From the NCBI RefSeq assembly GCF_000380965.1, contig NZ_KB905567.1:1-64000 (forward strand): 64,000 nucleotides of DNA, given 5' to 3'. This DNA comes from Paenibacillus ginsengihumi DSM 21568. GTDB taxonomy: Bacteria > Bacillota > Bacilli > Paenibacillales > NBRC-103111. A program made the translations under genes and the position numbers. The notes below the pieces were generated by a model that was given only the letters and a program-made list of their open reading frames with translations, was not told where the DNA came from and searched no databases. This document shows, in pieces, positions 13,167-22,059 of this stretch. The stretch's first letter is position 1. Each line of letters opens with the position of its first letter.

Positions 13167-13330
13167 CTTGAAAATAGCCCGAGGTGCGCGGCACATTTTC
13201 ATCTTCTGATGGTGCTGCGCCAGCGGCATGGGGGTCTATTTTGAAAATTTGACGAAGTCCTTCGCCGAATTTTCAACACCGAAGGCGACGACCGATGACG
13301 AATAGAATAGCTCGTCATAGGGGCCTATCT
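13167..13330. repeat. Structured intergenic repeat, two units (copy A)
   Basis: Unit 1 (13167-13239) and unit 2 (13240-13330) match the pair found at 22338-22504. Each begins with a TTGAAAAT-type arm that pairs with an ATTTTCA arm. Unit 2 then has the conserved core GACGACCGATGACGA, a short loop, CTCGTCAT and GGCCTATC. The core arms GACGA and TCGTC pair. The arms differ between copies but stay complementary, which suggests that structure is conserved. Confidence 0.7.
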
Positions 13331-13332
13331 CG

Positions 13333-13362
13333 AAAAAAAAGCTGCCCGGCATCGGACAGCTT
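13333..13362 (-). terminator. Terminator after the DoxX gene
   Basis: On the minus strand AAGCTG...CAGCTT with an inner CCG/CGG is followed by eight T residues. It lies about 30 bases after the doxX-like stop and directly next to a structured repeat unit. Confidence 0.85.
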
Positions 13363-13390
13363 TGGAGTCGGTACTTATTCGGATGTTCCA

Positions 13391-13810
13391 TTAGGCGTCG
13401 GTCGGTCGTCCCGTTTGGGATGTGTCGCGGGCAAAGACCCGGTCGGCGGCCAGCAAGCGGCTTCCGCCAAGCAGCAGATGCACGGCCATAATGAGCAGTG
13501 CGAGCTCGAACTCATAGCCTCCGGCAAATCCGCTCGGCAGCTTCACAGTGAAGATGGCCACCAGCATAATAACGGCAAATATGGCGGAAATGATGCGCGT
13601 TCCAAGCCCGACCAGCATAAAAATGCCGCCCGCGAGCTCCGCCGCCGCTACGATCATCGCCATGATATCGGGAGCCGGAATTCCGACGCTTTCGAAAAAC
13701 TTCCCGGTATTGGCGACGCCGCCTTGAAACTTCATCAGTCCGTGCACGAAAAAGATCAGCCCCAGCGTGACCCGTATCAGAAAAGATCCGATTTGCATTT
13801 TATCAGACAT
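13391..13810 (-). CDS. DoxX family membrane protein
   Basis: A 139-residue protein with four membrane segments and the DoxX-family pattern: RVTLGLIFFVHGLMKF, then a helix pair with AELAGGIFMLVGLGTR and ELALLIMAVHLLLGG. DoxX-like proteins are quinone or redox-related membrane proteins of uncertain function. The ATG at 13810 (MSDKMQ) has AGGAGG seven bases upstream. An ATG two codons earlier sits too close to that site. A BlaI-type palindrome lies about 50 bases upstream, so the gene is probably controlled by the BlaI-like repressor encoded at 14780-15196. Confidence 0.87.
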   Translation of the reverse strand: MSDKMQIGSFLIRVTLGLIFFVHGLMKFQGGVANTGKFFESVGIPAPDIMAMIVAAAELAGGIFMLVGLGTRIISAIFAVIMLVAIFTVKLPSGFAGGYEFELALLIMAVHLLLGGSRLLAADRVFARDTSQTGRPTDA

Positions 13811-13857
13811 GTTCATTCCTCCTGCTTCAAAGAGATTAATTAACAAAATTCACAAAA

Positions 13858-13874
13858 CACTACACAATGTAGTG
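13858..13874. promoter_or_regulatory. BlaI/MecI-type operator upstream of doxX-like gene
   Basis: CACTACACAATGTAGTG is a near-perfect palindrome of the TACA...TGTA type bound by BlaI/MecI repressors. The same arms (CACTAC and TGTAGTG) occur in front of the blaI-like gene at 15212-15228. No strong -35 element is visible for the doxX gene, so the exact promoter is unclear. Confidence 0.65.
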
Positions 13875-13912
13875 TATATAGTTAAAATTTTTTGCGTTCG
13901 TTATTTCTATCA

Positions 13913-14776
13913 TTACATAATCAGCCCGATAAAAAACATCGCTGTCAGCAGCGCCAGCACATGCAGGGAAACCATCAGCGGCGTAATGGGCCACTCGAGG
14001 GGAACCGTTTCCTGCGGATCGAGAATTCTCCGGATGCGGCAGTTGACAGACGTATCCGCAAAAGATACGTGCGCGAGCGCCAACATCTTGCGCTCCCTGC
14101 GGCCGGACACCCGCTTCAGCAGCTTCAGCAATGCGCTGCCGATGAACGCCGACGAGCCCATGGCAGAGATGGCGTGATCGTCAGCCAGCAGTTCTCGCGT
14201 CAGCTTATAGTTCCGATGCAGCCACTTCAGAATCGGCAAATACCACATCAACACGGCGATCAAGGAGAGCACATACATCCGCAGCGGGTCTCTGTGCCGC
14301 TTGTGGAAACGCTCGTGATGAATGACCGCCTCCGTCTCCCGTTCGTCCAAAAGCTCGAGCAAACCGGTGGACAAGACAATTCTCGGCGCGACAAAGCCCA
14401 TCGTGAAAGCCATCGGTTCCCGATGCGCAATGACCGTCAGATCAGCTTGCCCTTCCGGGTAGCGCCGGTTTAACTCTTCCGTCAGGCGGTCGTCACGCAG
14501 GGAAGCCAGCTTGCGGGCCATGCTGCGGGACAGCCACAGTTGCCGGAAGGTCAGCGCGGCGGCGCCGGCCAAGGTGTAGAATACTAAGCCGTTCATCGGG
14601 TAAATGAGCGAATCGAAGCCGAGCGATTCCAGCCATATGGTGCAAACCTCAAACAGATTAAAGCGAAGCTGAAAGCCCAGCATGACATGCAATACATACA
14701 TCGCCATTTGCACCAGCAGAATGCCTGCAATCGCAAGACATGAGGCAAACAGCAGGCTTGAACGATTTTTCCGCAT
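13913..14776 (-). CDS. BlaR1-like M56 family metallopeptidase (short form)
   Basis: A 287-residue membrane protein of the BlaR1/MecR1 peptidase family (M56). It has about four membrane helices, a zinc-protease site HHERFH (HExxH) and the following AVLMWYLPILKWLHRNYKLTRELLADDHA segment typical of the family. It stops soon after the last membrane helix and lacks the roughly 250-residue penicillin-binding sensor domain of true BlaR1. It is therefore unlikely to sense beta-lactams directly. It starts at ATG 14776, just after the blaI-like stop, with AAAGGAACG upstream. Its expected job is to inactivate the BlaI-like repressor; the signal is unknown. Confidence 0.88.
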   Translation of the reverse strand: MRKNRSSLLFASCLAIAGILLVQMAMYVLHVMLGFQLRFNLFEVCTIWLESLGFDSLIYPMNGLVFYTLAGAAALTFRQLWLSRSMARKLASLRDDRLTEELNRRYPEGQADLTVIAHREPMAFTMGFVAPRIVLSTGLLELLDERETEAVIHHERFHKRHRDPLRMYVLSLIAVLMWYLPILKWLHRNYKLTRELLADDHAISAMGSSAFIGSALLKLLKRVSGRRERKMLALAHVSFADTSVNCRIRRILDPQETVPLEWPITPLMVSLHVLALLTAMFFIGLIM

Positions 14777-14779
14777 GGG

Positions 14780-15196
14780 TCAACGTTCCTTTAAATCCTT
14801 GATTTTTTGTTCCAGCTTCTTCATCAGCTCGGGGTCCGCCTCCTCCAGTTCATCGAGCATATGGCTGACGACCAGCGGGCCGAATTCCTCCATCAATTCA
14901 TGCGTCAATTCCTTGGACTGCTCCTCCAGAAACTGCTCCTTCGGAAGCACCGGCCGAAACAAAGAGGTTCTCCCCTGGAGCCGCTTGGTCAGAAAGCCTT
15001 TGTCCACGAGACGATTCATCACCGTCATGACGGTATTGAAGCTGAGATCCTTCTCTTTCTCCAGCTTCGCCTGCACGTCGCGGATGCTGCCCTCGCTGTC
15101 GCGGCTCTCCCACAGCACGTTCATGATCTTGGCTTCCAAGGGTCCGAAAAAACGGTTCAGCCCCCTCTCGTTATATTTGAATTTGTGTATTTTCAT
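14780..15196 (-). CDS. BlaI/MecI/CopY family transcriptional repressor
   Basis: A 138-residue winged-helix repressor: FGPLEAKIMNVLWESRD, then DVQAKLEKEKDLSFNTVMTVMNRLVDKGFLTK, the recognition region characteristic of BlaI, followed by an acidic dimerisation tail. The ATG at 15196 (MKIHKF) has GAGGTG upstream; the longer frame upstream crosses the promoter and operator and is not coding. The operator at 15212-15228 overlaps its own -10, so it should repress itself and the M56 gene. The matching site at 13858 suggests the doxX-like gene is a second target. Confidence 0.93.
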   Translation of the reverse strand: MKIHKFKYNERGLNRFFGPLEAKIMNVLWESRDSEGSIRDVQAKLEKEKDLSFNTVMTVMNRLVDKGFLTKRLQGRTSLFRPVLPKEQFLEEQSKELTHELMEEFGPLVVSHMLDELEEADPELMKKLEQKIKDLKER

Positions 15197-15211
15197 GACG
15201 CAAACACCTCG

Positions 15212-15249
15212 CACTACCCATTGTAGTGTATACCAAAACAGCAAGTCAA
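15212..15249 (-). promoter_or_regulatory. blaI promoter overlapped by BlaI-type operator
   Basis: On the minus strand TTGACT (15244-15249) and TACAAT (15220-15225) are separated by 18 bases. The palindrome CACTACCCATTGTAGTG (15212-15228) covers the -10 element. This is the layout expected for autorepression by a BlaI-family protein. Confidence 0.8.
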
Positions 15250-15429
15250 GTTTATGGGATGGCAAACAGCGGAAACCGGACATGCCGCATCCCGTTCGAC
15301 CGCTGCCCTCTCCCTCTCTTTGGCGGAGAAACCAATAAGTAAGCACGAAATTCGACATTATTCACTGCCAAAATACGCATGTTGCCTTCGGAATGGCCCT
15401 CTATAGTGCAAATCTACACTTTACTGCGA

Positions 15430-15717
15430 CGGAGATGCTCAGCCGCGGCCCCCGAAACCCGCTTTTAGCGTGCCAGCTCCGCATTAGCACGGCCCCTCCC
15501 TGGGCACATAAGGCGACAAATCCTGCAAAAAATGCAACATTTTCGGCAGCCTTCGTACAAGGGGAAGGAGAATGTTGTATTTCGTGCAACAATTTAGGGA
15601 CAATTGGCCTCAGATCAAGGAACATCGCCCGAATTGTTGCACATTCTACAACATTGAGCCGCGAATGCGGGGCATTTCCCCGTTTTTGTTGTACAAAATA
15701 CAACATTTGCTGACACC
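15430..15717. repeat. Interspersed intergenic repeat, AACATTT family, copy B
   Basis: The first part (15430-15545) has GCTCAGCCG..GGCCCCGAAAC..AGCTCCGC..TAGCACGGCCCCTCCC and ACAAATCCTGC, matching 44545-44670. From about 15490 on it shares motifs with 12989-13166, including the terminal GTTGTACAAAATACAAC. I find no coding sequence here. Small open frames on both strands are produced by the repeat. Confidence 0.7.
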
Positions 15718-15807
15718 CTTGAAAATTCAGCGGTATCCACACGCCCAATTTTCAACACCGCAGATGACGACCGATGACGATAGGAATCGTTCGTCTTAGG
15801 CGTCTAT
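15718..15807. repeat. Structured intergenic repeat, one unit (copy B)
   Basis: TTGAAAATT pairs with CAATTTTCAA. The shared core GATGACGACCGATGACGA follows, then a loop and TCGTCTTAGGCGTCTATC. Same architecture as 13240-13330, 22414-22504 and 22505-22597. Confidence 0.7.
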
Positions 15808-15842
15808 CATCCGTCATATGGACAGGCTCTGGGACAACTCGT

Positions 15843-18341
15843 TTACTTCACCAATTGGCCGCGCGTCACGCCGAGCTGGTTCGTCGCCTTCAACGTGCGC
15901 CAAACATGCGTCCCGCTCACTTCGCCGCGCAGCGCCTGCTCGTACAGGGAGAGCACCCGGCGCACCTGCTGCGGCGTCTCCTCCAAAAACTCCACGCGGT
16001 ACGTGCGCACGCCCAGCCCCTGGAACTCCGGCAAATATTCCGCCCCGGATTGCTCGATCGCATTATAAACCGTATTGCGGCAGCCTTCATCCACCCGCAC
16101 CGGATGGGAGAAACCGACGCGGTCTCTCAGCGAAACGCGGTGCTGCTCGCAAGGGCGACCGCAGTTCGTATAATCGGTGCCTTCGCTCAGGAAGGTGCAG
16201 TATACGCAGTGCTCCGTATGGAACATCGGCAAATGCTGATGAATGACGACCTCCAGCCGGGCAGCGTCCGCCCGTCCGAGCAGATCGACCATTTGCTGAA
16301 TATTCAAGTCGTATGACGGCGTCACCCTGCTCAGGCCCGCGTCCAGGAACAGGTTCACCGTCTTATGGTTGGCCGCATTCAGCGAGAAGTCGCCGATCAG
16401 CTCCGGACAACGCTCGCCCGGATGGTCCGCCCGGTGGCGGAGGAACCAGTACACCGCGCCGGTATTGCGCACGAGCACGGCGTCCGGGGCCAGCTTCAGG
16501 ATGTTTTTGAAATATCCCGTCTCTCCCGGCATATGAATGCGCGGCGTCGCCAGCGCAATCCGCTTGCCTGCGGCGCGGGCGGCGTCGATGGCGGCCGGAA
16601 ACTGCTTGATGAACTCGAAGTCGGCATAGATCAGGCCGACGTTCGCCTCGCAGGCCGCCCGCACCTGATCCATCGTGCGGCACAGCACAGTAAGCTGCGC
16701 GGTCCCGGCGGCAGATGCCGGCGGCGCCGCGTCCGCATATACGTCGACGGCGCGCTTCATGTACACGCGCGGCCGCTGGCGCGCTTCTTCGAGCAGCTGC
16801 ACGGCGCGGCGGCGCATCTGATTCAGCTCGCGCATCGGCACGATCAGTTCGCCCTTCAGATGCGCCTCCACCGACTCGAGCTCGAAGATCGTGCCGCCGA
16901 GGCGGCCAAGCTGCTCCTCGAACAGCGCCTGATCCATCGGCCGCTTCTCGGCCCTGACGAGCGGCAGCTCCGAAGCCACCGTCACGGTATGTCCGGCCAC
17001 CGTATCGGTCCAGATGCTCTTCAGCGGCTGCCCTTCGACGCCGGTCACCTTCACCCGCACCGGGAACACCCGGTACGGACGGTCGATCTCGAACGTCTGG
17101 CGAAGCCGCTTGTCCAGATGCGGGTCGTTCGTCTTCCATATCCGGTCGCCGACGTGCACCCTGCCAAGGTCAACGTCGTTGCGGCCCGGCACGATCTCGA
17201 CCAGGCCGCCCTGCGCCTCGCCTTCCAGCTTCGCTCCCTTGCGGCGCAGATCGTATACGCGGCCGCCTTCTTCCTTCTTCGTCGGATCGCCGGCGTCGAA
17301 GCAAATGCCGTCTCCCCGCTTCAGCGGCGCCTCCAGCTCGCACAGCACCGCGTCGCGCAGCACCTGCTTCACCCGGCCGAGGTAGACGCCGCGGCTTTTC
17401 GGAAAGGTGCCGTCCACCAGCTGCTTGTTGTTCGTTCCTTTCAGAAAACCGTACGTGAAGCCGCGCGAGAAGCTCTGCTGGAGCTCCCTCAGCTCCTCCT
17501 TGCTCGGCGTCGGATCTTTGCCTTCGAAATACCGGTCAATCGCCTTCCGATATTTGCTTACGACGTTCGCCACATATTCAGGGCTCTTCAGCCTTCCTTC
17601 GATCTTGAACGAAGTCACGCCGGCCTCGATCAGCTCCGGCACCAGTTCGATTGCCGCCAAATCTTTGGGCGACAACAGATAGGCGACGTCCCCCATCGGC
17701 TTCTCCACGCCGTCGACGATCATATCGTAAGGCAGCCGGCACGCCTGGGCGCATTCGCCGCGGTTCGCCGAACGCCCGCCCCACATCTCGGAGGTGAGGC
17801 ACTGCCCGGAGTAGGAGACGCACAGCGCGCCGTGCACGAACACCTCCATCGGCAGCTTCGCCTGCTCGCCGATCTGCCTGATTTGCTTCAGATTGTTCTC
17901 CCGGCCCAGGACGACGCGTTCGATGTCGAACGGCTTCGTGAACTCGACCGCCTCGGGGGAAGTAATCGTCATCTGCGTCGAGCCGTGGATCGGAAAATCG
18001 GGCGATATTTCGCGAATCAGCCGGACCAGCCCCAGATCCTGCACGATCAGCGCGTCCACGCCCGCGTCGATACAGGCTTCCACCAGACGACGCGCATCCT
18101 CCAGCTCATCCTCGAACACTAAAATATTGAACGTAACGAACCCCTTGACTCCATATAAATGAAGAAACGCCATGACGTCCTTCAGCTCGTCCATCCGAAA
18201 GTTGCTTGCCCGCACCCGGGCGTTGAACTTTTCCACGCCGAAGAAGACGGCATCCGCGCCGCAGGCCACCGCCGCCCGCAGGCAGTCCCAATCGCCCGCC
18301 GGCGCCAGCAGCTCGATATCGGCTTTGTTCGGTTTATGCAT
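15843..18341 (-). CDS. U32 family peptidase / RlhA-like rRNA hydroxylation protein
   Basis: This 832-residue protein starts with the U32 region (ELLAPAGDWDCLRAAVACGADAVFFG) and contains the U32 signature MEVFVHGALCVSYSGQCLTS with the following RGECAQACRLPY cysteines. The C-terminal part continues with a DUF3656-type region and a second Cys cluster (CVYCTFLSEGTDYTNCGRPC). Long two-part U32 proteins include E. coli RlhA, needed for hydroxylation of a 23S rRNA cytidine; others are annotated as collagenase-like peptidases. The RNA-modification role is the better guess for this length. ATG at 18341 with GGAGGAA upstream. Single gene. Confidence 0.87.
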   Translation of the reverse strand: MHKPNKADIELLAPAGDWDCLRAAVACGADAVFFGVEKFNARVRASNFRMDELKDVMAFLHLYGVKGFVTFNILVFEDELEDARRLVEACIDAGVDALIVQDLGLVRLIREISPDFPIHGSTQMTITSPEAVEFTKPFDIERVVLGRENNLKQIRQIGEQAKLPMEVFVHGALCVSYSGQCLTSEMWGGRSANRGECAQACRLPYDMIVDGVEKPMGDVAYLLSPKDLAAIELVPELIEAGVTSFKIEGRLKSPEYVANVVSKYRKAIDRYFEGKDPTPSKEELRELQQSFSRGFTYGFLKGTNNKQLVDGTFPKSRGVYLGRVKQVLRDAVLCELEAPLKRGDGICFDAGDPTKKEEGGRVYDLRRKGAKLEGEAQGGLVEIVPGRNDVDLGRVHVGDRIWKTNDPHLDKRLRQTFEIDRPYRVFPVRVKVTGVEGQPLKSIWTDTVAGHTVTVASELPLVRAEKRPMDQALFEEQLGRLGGTIFELESVEAHLKGELIVPMRELNQMRRRAVQLLEEARQRPRVYMKRAVDVYADAAPPASAAGTAQLTVLCRTMDQVRAACEANVGLIYADFEFIKQFPAAIDAARAAGKRIALATPRIHMPGETGYFKNILKLAPDAVLVRNTGAVYWFLRHRADHPGERCPELIGDFSLNAANHKTVNLFLDAGLSRVTPSYDLNIQQMVDLLGRADAARLEVVIHQHLPMFHTEHCVYCTFLSEGTDYTNCGRPCEQHRVSLRDRVGFSHPVRVDEGCRNTVYNAIEQSGAEYLPEFQGLGVRTYRVEFLEETPQQVRRVLSLYEQALRGEVSGTHVWRTLKATNQLGVTRGQLVK

Positions 18342-18427
18342 ATCGGTTAAATTCCTCCGCTCGCAAACGATCTTAATCCTTCCTAGTGTACCAGAAAGGA
18401 GGCCGACCGCGCCATCTCGGGCAAAAG

Positions 18428-18456
18428 TTAACAAAGCTAATCATCCGTGCTATAAT
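18428..18456 (+). promoter_or_regulatory. Promoter of the FG-GAP protein gene
   Basis: TTAACA (18428-18433) and TATAAT (18451-18456) are separated by 17 bases. It faces away from the U32 gene and lies about 140 bases before the start at 18597, leaving a leader in which I see no clear riboswitch or attenuator. Confidence 0.7.
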
Positions 18457-18596
18457 TGCTAGGAGTCCGATCTTGAGCTCGTGACCACCCGTTTCGGGCA
18501 AATTTTTCATCCGCCGCCGATGGCGTCCGATGCCATACAGCTTCGGTCGTTTTCTCGCGTCTGGTCGGACGAATCGTTTATAATTGAGGGATGGTT

Positions 18597-21500
18597 TTGA
18601 ATCGAATATCACGCCGCAAGACCGGCGCGATCCTGCTTGTGCTTGGGATGCTGCTGGCGGCGGCGCTTGCCGTCTTGCTCGCCGGAGGCCGGGAGCTGTC
18701 GGTTCGCATGCTGTACGCCACATCGGGCGACCAGTTCGATGCGGCCGCTTACGGCCACCTGGCGCAAGCCGGCATCGCCGGACTCAAGCTGGAGCGCAAG
18801 CCGCTGGAGGATGTCAGCGCGCAGCAGCTCGGCCGGTACGACACGGTATATTTGGACCCGTCCCTGCAGGGGGCGCTGACGCCGGAGCTGCGTCAGCGGC
18901 TGGAAGCCTTCGTCGCCCAGGGCGGGCATCTGTTCCTTGAAAATGGTTTTGCCAACGACTTCGAACCCGAATTTCTCGGCGCGCAGTCGGTCGTGCCCGT
19001 CTCCCCGCCGGAGACGCTGACAGTGCCGGCCGGCGGCCTGCCGCCGGGCTTGTCCCGCGTATCCGAGCTGGCTTTCGTCTATCCTGAAGCCGGGCTGCAC
19101 CTGCAAGGCTTGCAGGAGCTGTTCGCGCAGTTTATGGACAACTATATGAAGCATGACCTCGATGGAAGCCTGCGCAGCTTCGAGTGGGGCCACGGGCTCG
19201 TGCCGTCCACCGCCCAGACGGTCGTCGGCCTGCGAGACGCGTCCCAGCCGGTCGCGCTGTATGCGTTGAACCGATATGGCGAAGGGACCGTCTTCTTCAG
19301 CGGAATGCTGCTGCCAAACCGGTACCATATTACGGGATACGATCTCGCGAGCGGCATCGACCCGCAGCTCGGCTTCGAGCGGCTGGCCGCAGCAATCAAC
19401 GAGAAGCGCAAGCCGGAACAAGGTTCGGTCTATTTCAACCGCAACAAGCTGCCGGTCGAGCCTTATTTCAACTTCACCTTTGCCGCCGGCAGCGCGATGT
19501 TCCGCAGCGAATATGCGGCCTTCGTCTCGAAAGAGAAGCTCGGCTACAGCGTCGCGAAAGTGCTCGGCCCCTACGGCCGGCCGGCGATGGCTTACCAGAA
19601 CCACTTCGAGGCGCTGGAGGCGATCCGGGACAAGGAGGGCATCCAGTGGGCGGAGCTGCTGCGGGAATACGATCAGATTCCTTCGTTCTCGCTCGTTCGC
19701 GCCACCTACCGCTGGGGCCGCTGGACCGAATCGGCGGTCGTCCATCTGAATGAAGGAACGAACGAGAAGCCTTCGTTCCAGGGCGAGACGCCGAATTCGT
19801 TCTATTCCAGCGGCATACGGATTATGGCCGAGGACGGGCCGGTGCAGGGAGCCGATTACGGCCAGTCCTTATCGCTCGGCGATCCCGTCCAGCTGCCGTA
19901 CCGCGCTTACCCGGCGCTGGCCGATCTGGACGGCGACGGCAAGCCGGAGCTGATCGTCGGCTCGGCGGACGGCTTCATTTATGCCTACCGCAATCTCGGC
20001 GCATCGGCCGCAGCCTACGGCGACCAGCAGCTGCCGGCAAACGCGGCGCCGCCCGACGCCTTCGGCAAGCGGGAGCCGCTGCGCCTGGCCAGCGGCGAGC
20101 CGCTGGCCGCCGGATCGTACGCCAGCGTGGCGGCGTACGATCTGAACGGCGACGGCCGGCCGGATCTGCTGCTCGGGCGCGAGGACGGCACGCTGGCGGT
20201 GGCCTATGGCCAGGCCGGCGGCACGTTCGCCGCGCCGGTGCCGCTTACAGCCGGCGGGCAGCCGATCCGCGGCGCCGCTCCTCTGGCGCCGACCGTAGGC
20301 GACGTCACCGGAGACGGCATCCCCGACCTCGTGGTCGGGGATGCCAGCGGCGGGGTGACGCTGTACCGCGGCGTCCGGCCGGCGGCAGAGGCGGGCTCCG
20401 GCGCGGCCGCTTGGGAGGCCGGGCGCCTGCTGTTTCGGCTGCCTGTGCCTTACGCCGCTCCGTCCGTCCGCGACATGAACGGGGACGGACGAGCGGATCT
20501 GGTCGTCGGCAACCTCGAGGGCGACCTGCGCATTTATGTGCAGACCGAATCCGGAGGCTGGGAAGAGGCCGGCGTGATCGAAGGCGCCAGCTTGAATCAG
20601 GTCGGCAATCACGCCCTCGTCGGCGGTCACAACAGCGTGCCGCTCTGGTACGATCTGAACCATGACGGCAAGGACGACCTGATCGTCGGCCAGCTGGAAT
20701 TCGGCCTGCCGACACCGCTCGACAGCCCGCACTTCGCTTATGCCGACGAATTGAACGAATTTATTCAATACGCCAAAGAGCATCATCTTGAGCTGTATCC
20801 GCATCTGTTCTTTCATAATTACAGAAGCGACGAGCAGGAGAAGCAGGAGATCGCCCTGCATCGCGCGGCGTTCGACAAGCTGGGCATCCCGTGGGGCATG
20901 ACGGGAACGAACCAGCATACGTGGCGGGTCAGCCACGGAGACCGGATGCAGACGCTGAACAACGAGCGCGATGCCGGCATCTGGTTCAACTTCGGCTTCC
21001 GGCCGCCATACGATCCGAACGAGCCGCGGCTCGGGCTCGAATACAACTGGGGCCTGCCGTTCCTGCTGACGGACAGTACGGGCGAGCCGCAGCTCGACAA
21101 GCCGATGGTGCTGCATACACCGGCGCCGGTGCTGCGGACGGACCCGATCTATTCCACCAAAGACATCTTTACCGCCTATGCCCGGCTCGATATGCCGATC
21201 GATTATTTCGAGCATATCGAATATCATTTTCCGTCGCGAGTCGGCGAGCTGCTGAACTTCGTCCGATACATGGACGAAATCCGCGATACGTACAGCTACA
21301 ATTTCATGACCGAACCGCAGATGGCCCGCAGCTTCCTGAATACGCTGACGACAGACGTCAAGCTGTACCGTCCGTGGCGGGCGGTCGTATCCGAACGATT
21401 GCGCAAAGCCTTCGGCCTCGCCGTCGAGCCGTCCTTCGTGGTCAAGCCCGATACGTCGCGGGTGCCGGCGCAAGCCGCGGAATACAAGGGCACGCTCGGC

Positions 21501-21899
21501 CTGGTCGTGGAGCCGGGCATCCCGTACGCCGCGCGGCAGCCGGTTGCGGACGGCAGCGTCTACGATCTGCGCGGCGGCAAGCTGTACTTCGGGGCTCCGG
21601 CTAGCATTAACGTTCGATTTGCCGCTCCTTCGGAAGGCGGCAACCCCGCGGGCGGACAAGCTGCGGCGGACAAGCCGCATCTGACGCGCATTAACGTCCC
21701 TTACCGGCTGGATCGGAAGACGGACGTATGGAAGCTGGAGTTGCAGTCTGCCGGCATGCAGCAGCTGCAAGTGTACAGCCGCCGCACCGTCACCGCGGAA
21801 GGCTCGGAATGGAAGACGGAATATGACGAAGAAGAGCATCTCTATACATTTACCCGCTACGGCGACGCGGCTTCCTTGACGCTCCGCTTCGGCCCGTAA
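18597..21899 (+). CDS. Large exported FG-GAP/VCBS repeat protein with flanking carbohydrate-enzyme-like domains
   Basis: An 1100-residue protein with one N-terminal membrane helix (about 10-30), otherwise outside the cell. Residues about 35-290 look like a GATase/ThuA-type alpha/beta domain (YDTVYLDPS, VAQGGHLFLENGF). Residues about 440-700 hold five calcium-type DxDGDG motifs (DLDGDGKPEL, DLNGDGRPDL, DVTGDGIPDL, DMNGDGRADL, DLNHDGKDDL), the blades of an FG-GAP beta-propeller. The C-terminal 400 residues resemble a deacetylase-like or glycosidase-like TIM barrel (LELYPHLFFHNY, GMTGTNQHTW), but I cannot name the family. I prefer TTG at 18597, six bases after GAGGG; the ATG at 18591 touches that site. 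It lies just upstream of the carrier-protein cassette, on the same strand. Confidence 0.75.
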   Translation: MNRISRRKTGAILLVLGMLLAAALAVLLAGGRELSVRMLYATSGDQFDAAAYGHLAQAGIAGLKLERKPLEDVSAQQLGRYDTVYLDPSLQGALTPELRQRLEAFVAQGGHLFLENGFANDFEPEFLGAQSVVPVSPPETLTVPAGGLPPGLSRVSELAFVYPEAGLHLQGLQELFAQFMDNYMKHDLDGSLRSFEWGHGLVPSTAQTVVGLRDASQPVALYALNRYGEGTVFFSGMLLPNRYHITGYDLASGIDPQLGFERLAAAINEKRKPEQGSVYFNRNKLPVEPYFNFTFAAGSAMFRSEYAAFVSKEKLGYSVAKVLGPYGRPAMAYQNHFEALEAIRDKEGIQWAELLREYDQIPSFSLVRATYRWGRWTESAVVHLNEGTNEKPSFQGETPNSFYSSGIRIMAEDGPVQGADYGQSLSLGDPVQLPYRAYPALADLDGDGKPELIVGSADGFIYAYRNLGASAAAYGDQQLPANAAPPDAFGKREPLRLASGEPLAAGSYASVAAYDLNGDGRPDLLLGREDGTLAVAYGQAGGTFAAPVPLTAGGQPIRGAAPLAPTVGDVTGDGIPDLVVGDASGGVTLYRGVRPAAEAGSGAAAWEAGRLLFRLPVPYAAPSVRDMNGDGRADLVVGNLEGDLRIYVQTESGGWEEAGVIEGASLNQVGNHALVGGHNSVPLWYDLNHDGKDDLIVGQLEFGLPTPLDSPHFAYADELNEFIQYAKEHHLELYPHLFFHNYRSDEQEKQEIALHRAAFDKLGIPWGMTGTNQHTWRVSHGDRMQTLNNERDAGIWFNFGFRPPYDPNEPRLGLEYNWGLPFLLTDSTGEPQLDKPMVLHTPAPVLRTDPIYSTKDIFTAYARLDMPIDYFEHIEYHFPSRVGELLNFVRYMDEIRDTYSYNFMTEPQMARSFLNTLTTDVKLYRPWRAVVSERLRKAFGLAVEPSFVVKPDTSRVPAQAAEYKGTLGLVVEPGIPYAARQPVADGSVYDLRGGKLYFGAPASINVRFAAPSEGGNPAGGQAAADKPHLTRINVPYRLDRKTDVWKLELQSAGMQQLQVYSRRTVTAEGSEWKTEYDEEEHLYTFTRYGDAASLTLRFGP

Positions 21900-21923
21900 C
21901 CGTAACCGGACGATCGATTTTGT

Positions 21924-21981
21924 AAGGTCCGCAGCACAAGGCTCGTTCCACGTACGGCCCGGGCTGCGGCCTTCCTTATTT
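21924..21981 (+). terminator. Possible terminator between FG-GAP gene and carrier-protein cassette
   Basis: AAGGTCCGCAGC and GCTGCGGCCTT pair around a long loop, followed by CCTTATTTT. The loop is long and the T run weak, so read-through is likely. A TTGACA at 21981 with AT-rich sequence downstream (TAACGAT) may start a separate transcript, but the spacing is poor. Confidence 0.4.
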
Positions 21982-22059
21982 TGACAACGTCACTTATTTT
22001 ATAACGATACTGAGGTTCGCAATCGCTGCAAAGGCTGCAGAGCAAGGAGGAAATGATTG

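Noticed and set aside
12920-13171. 83-residue plus-strand open frame in the 12.9-13.2 kb region
   Set aside because: It lies in the repeat block; a similar spurious frame appears in the second copy at 15.5 kb.
13913-15196. Beta-lactam resistance regulatory pair
   Set aside because: The BlaR1-like protein lacks the penicillin-binding sensor domain, and no beta-lactamase or PBP2a gene is present.
16365-18122. 585-codon plus-strand open frame opposite the U32 gene
   Set aside because: Long antisense frames are common in GC-rich coding DNA. The minus-strand frame has clear family motifs; this one has none.
19869-21839. 656-codon minus-strand open frame opposite the FG-GAP gene
   Set aside because: It is the mirror of a well-supported gene with repeated DxDGDG motifs; its own translation shows no domain.
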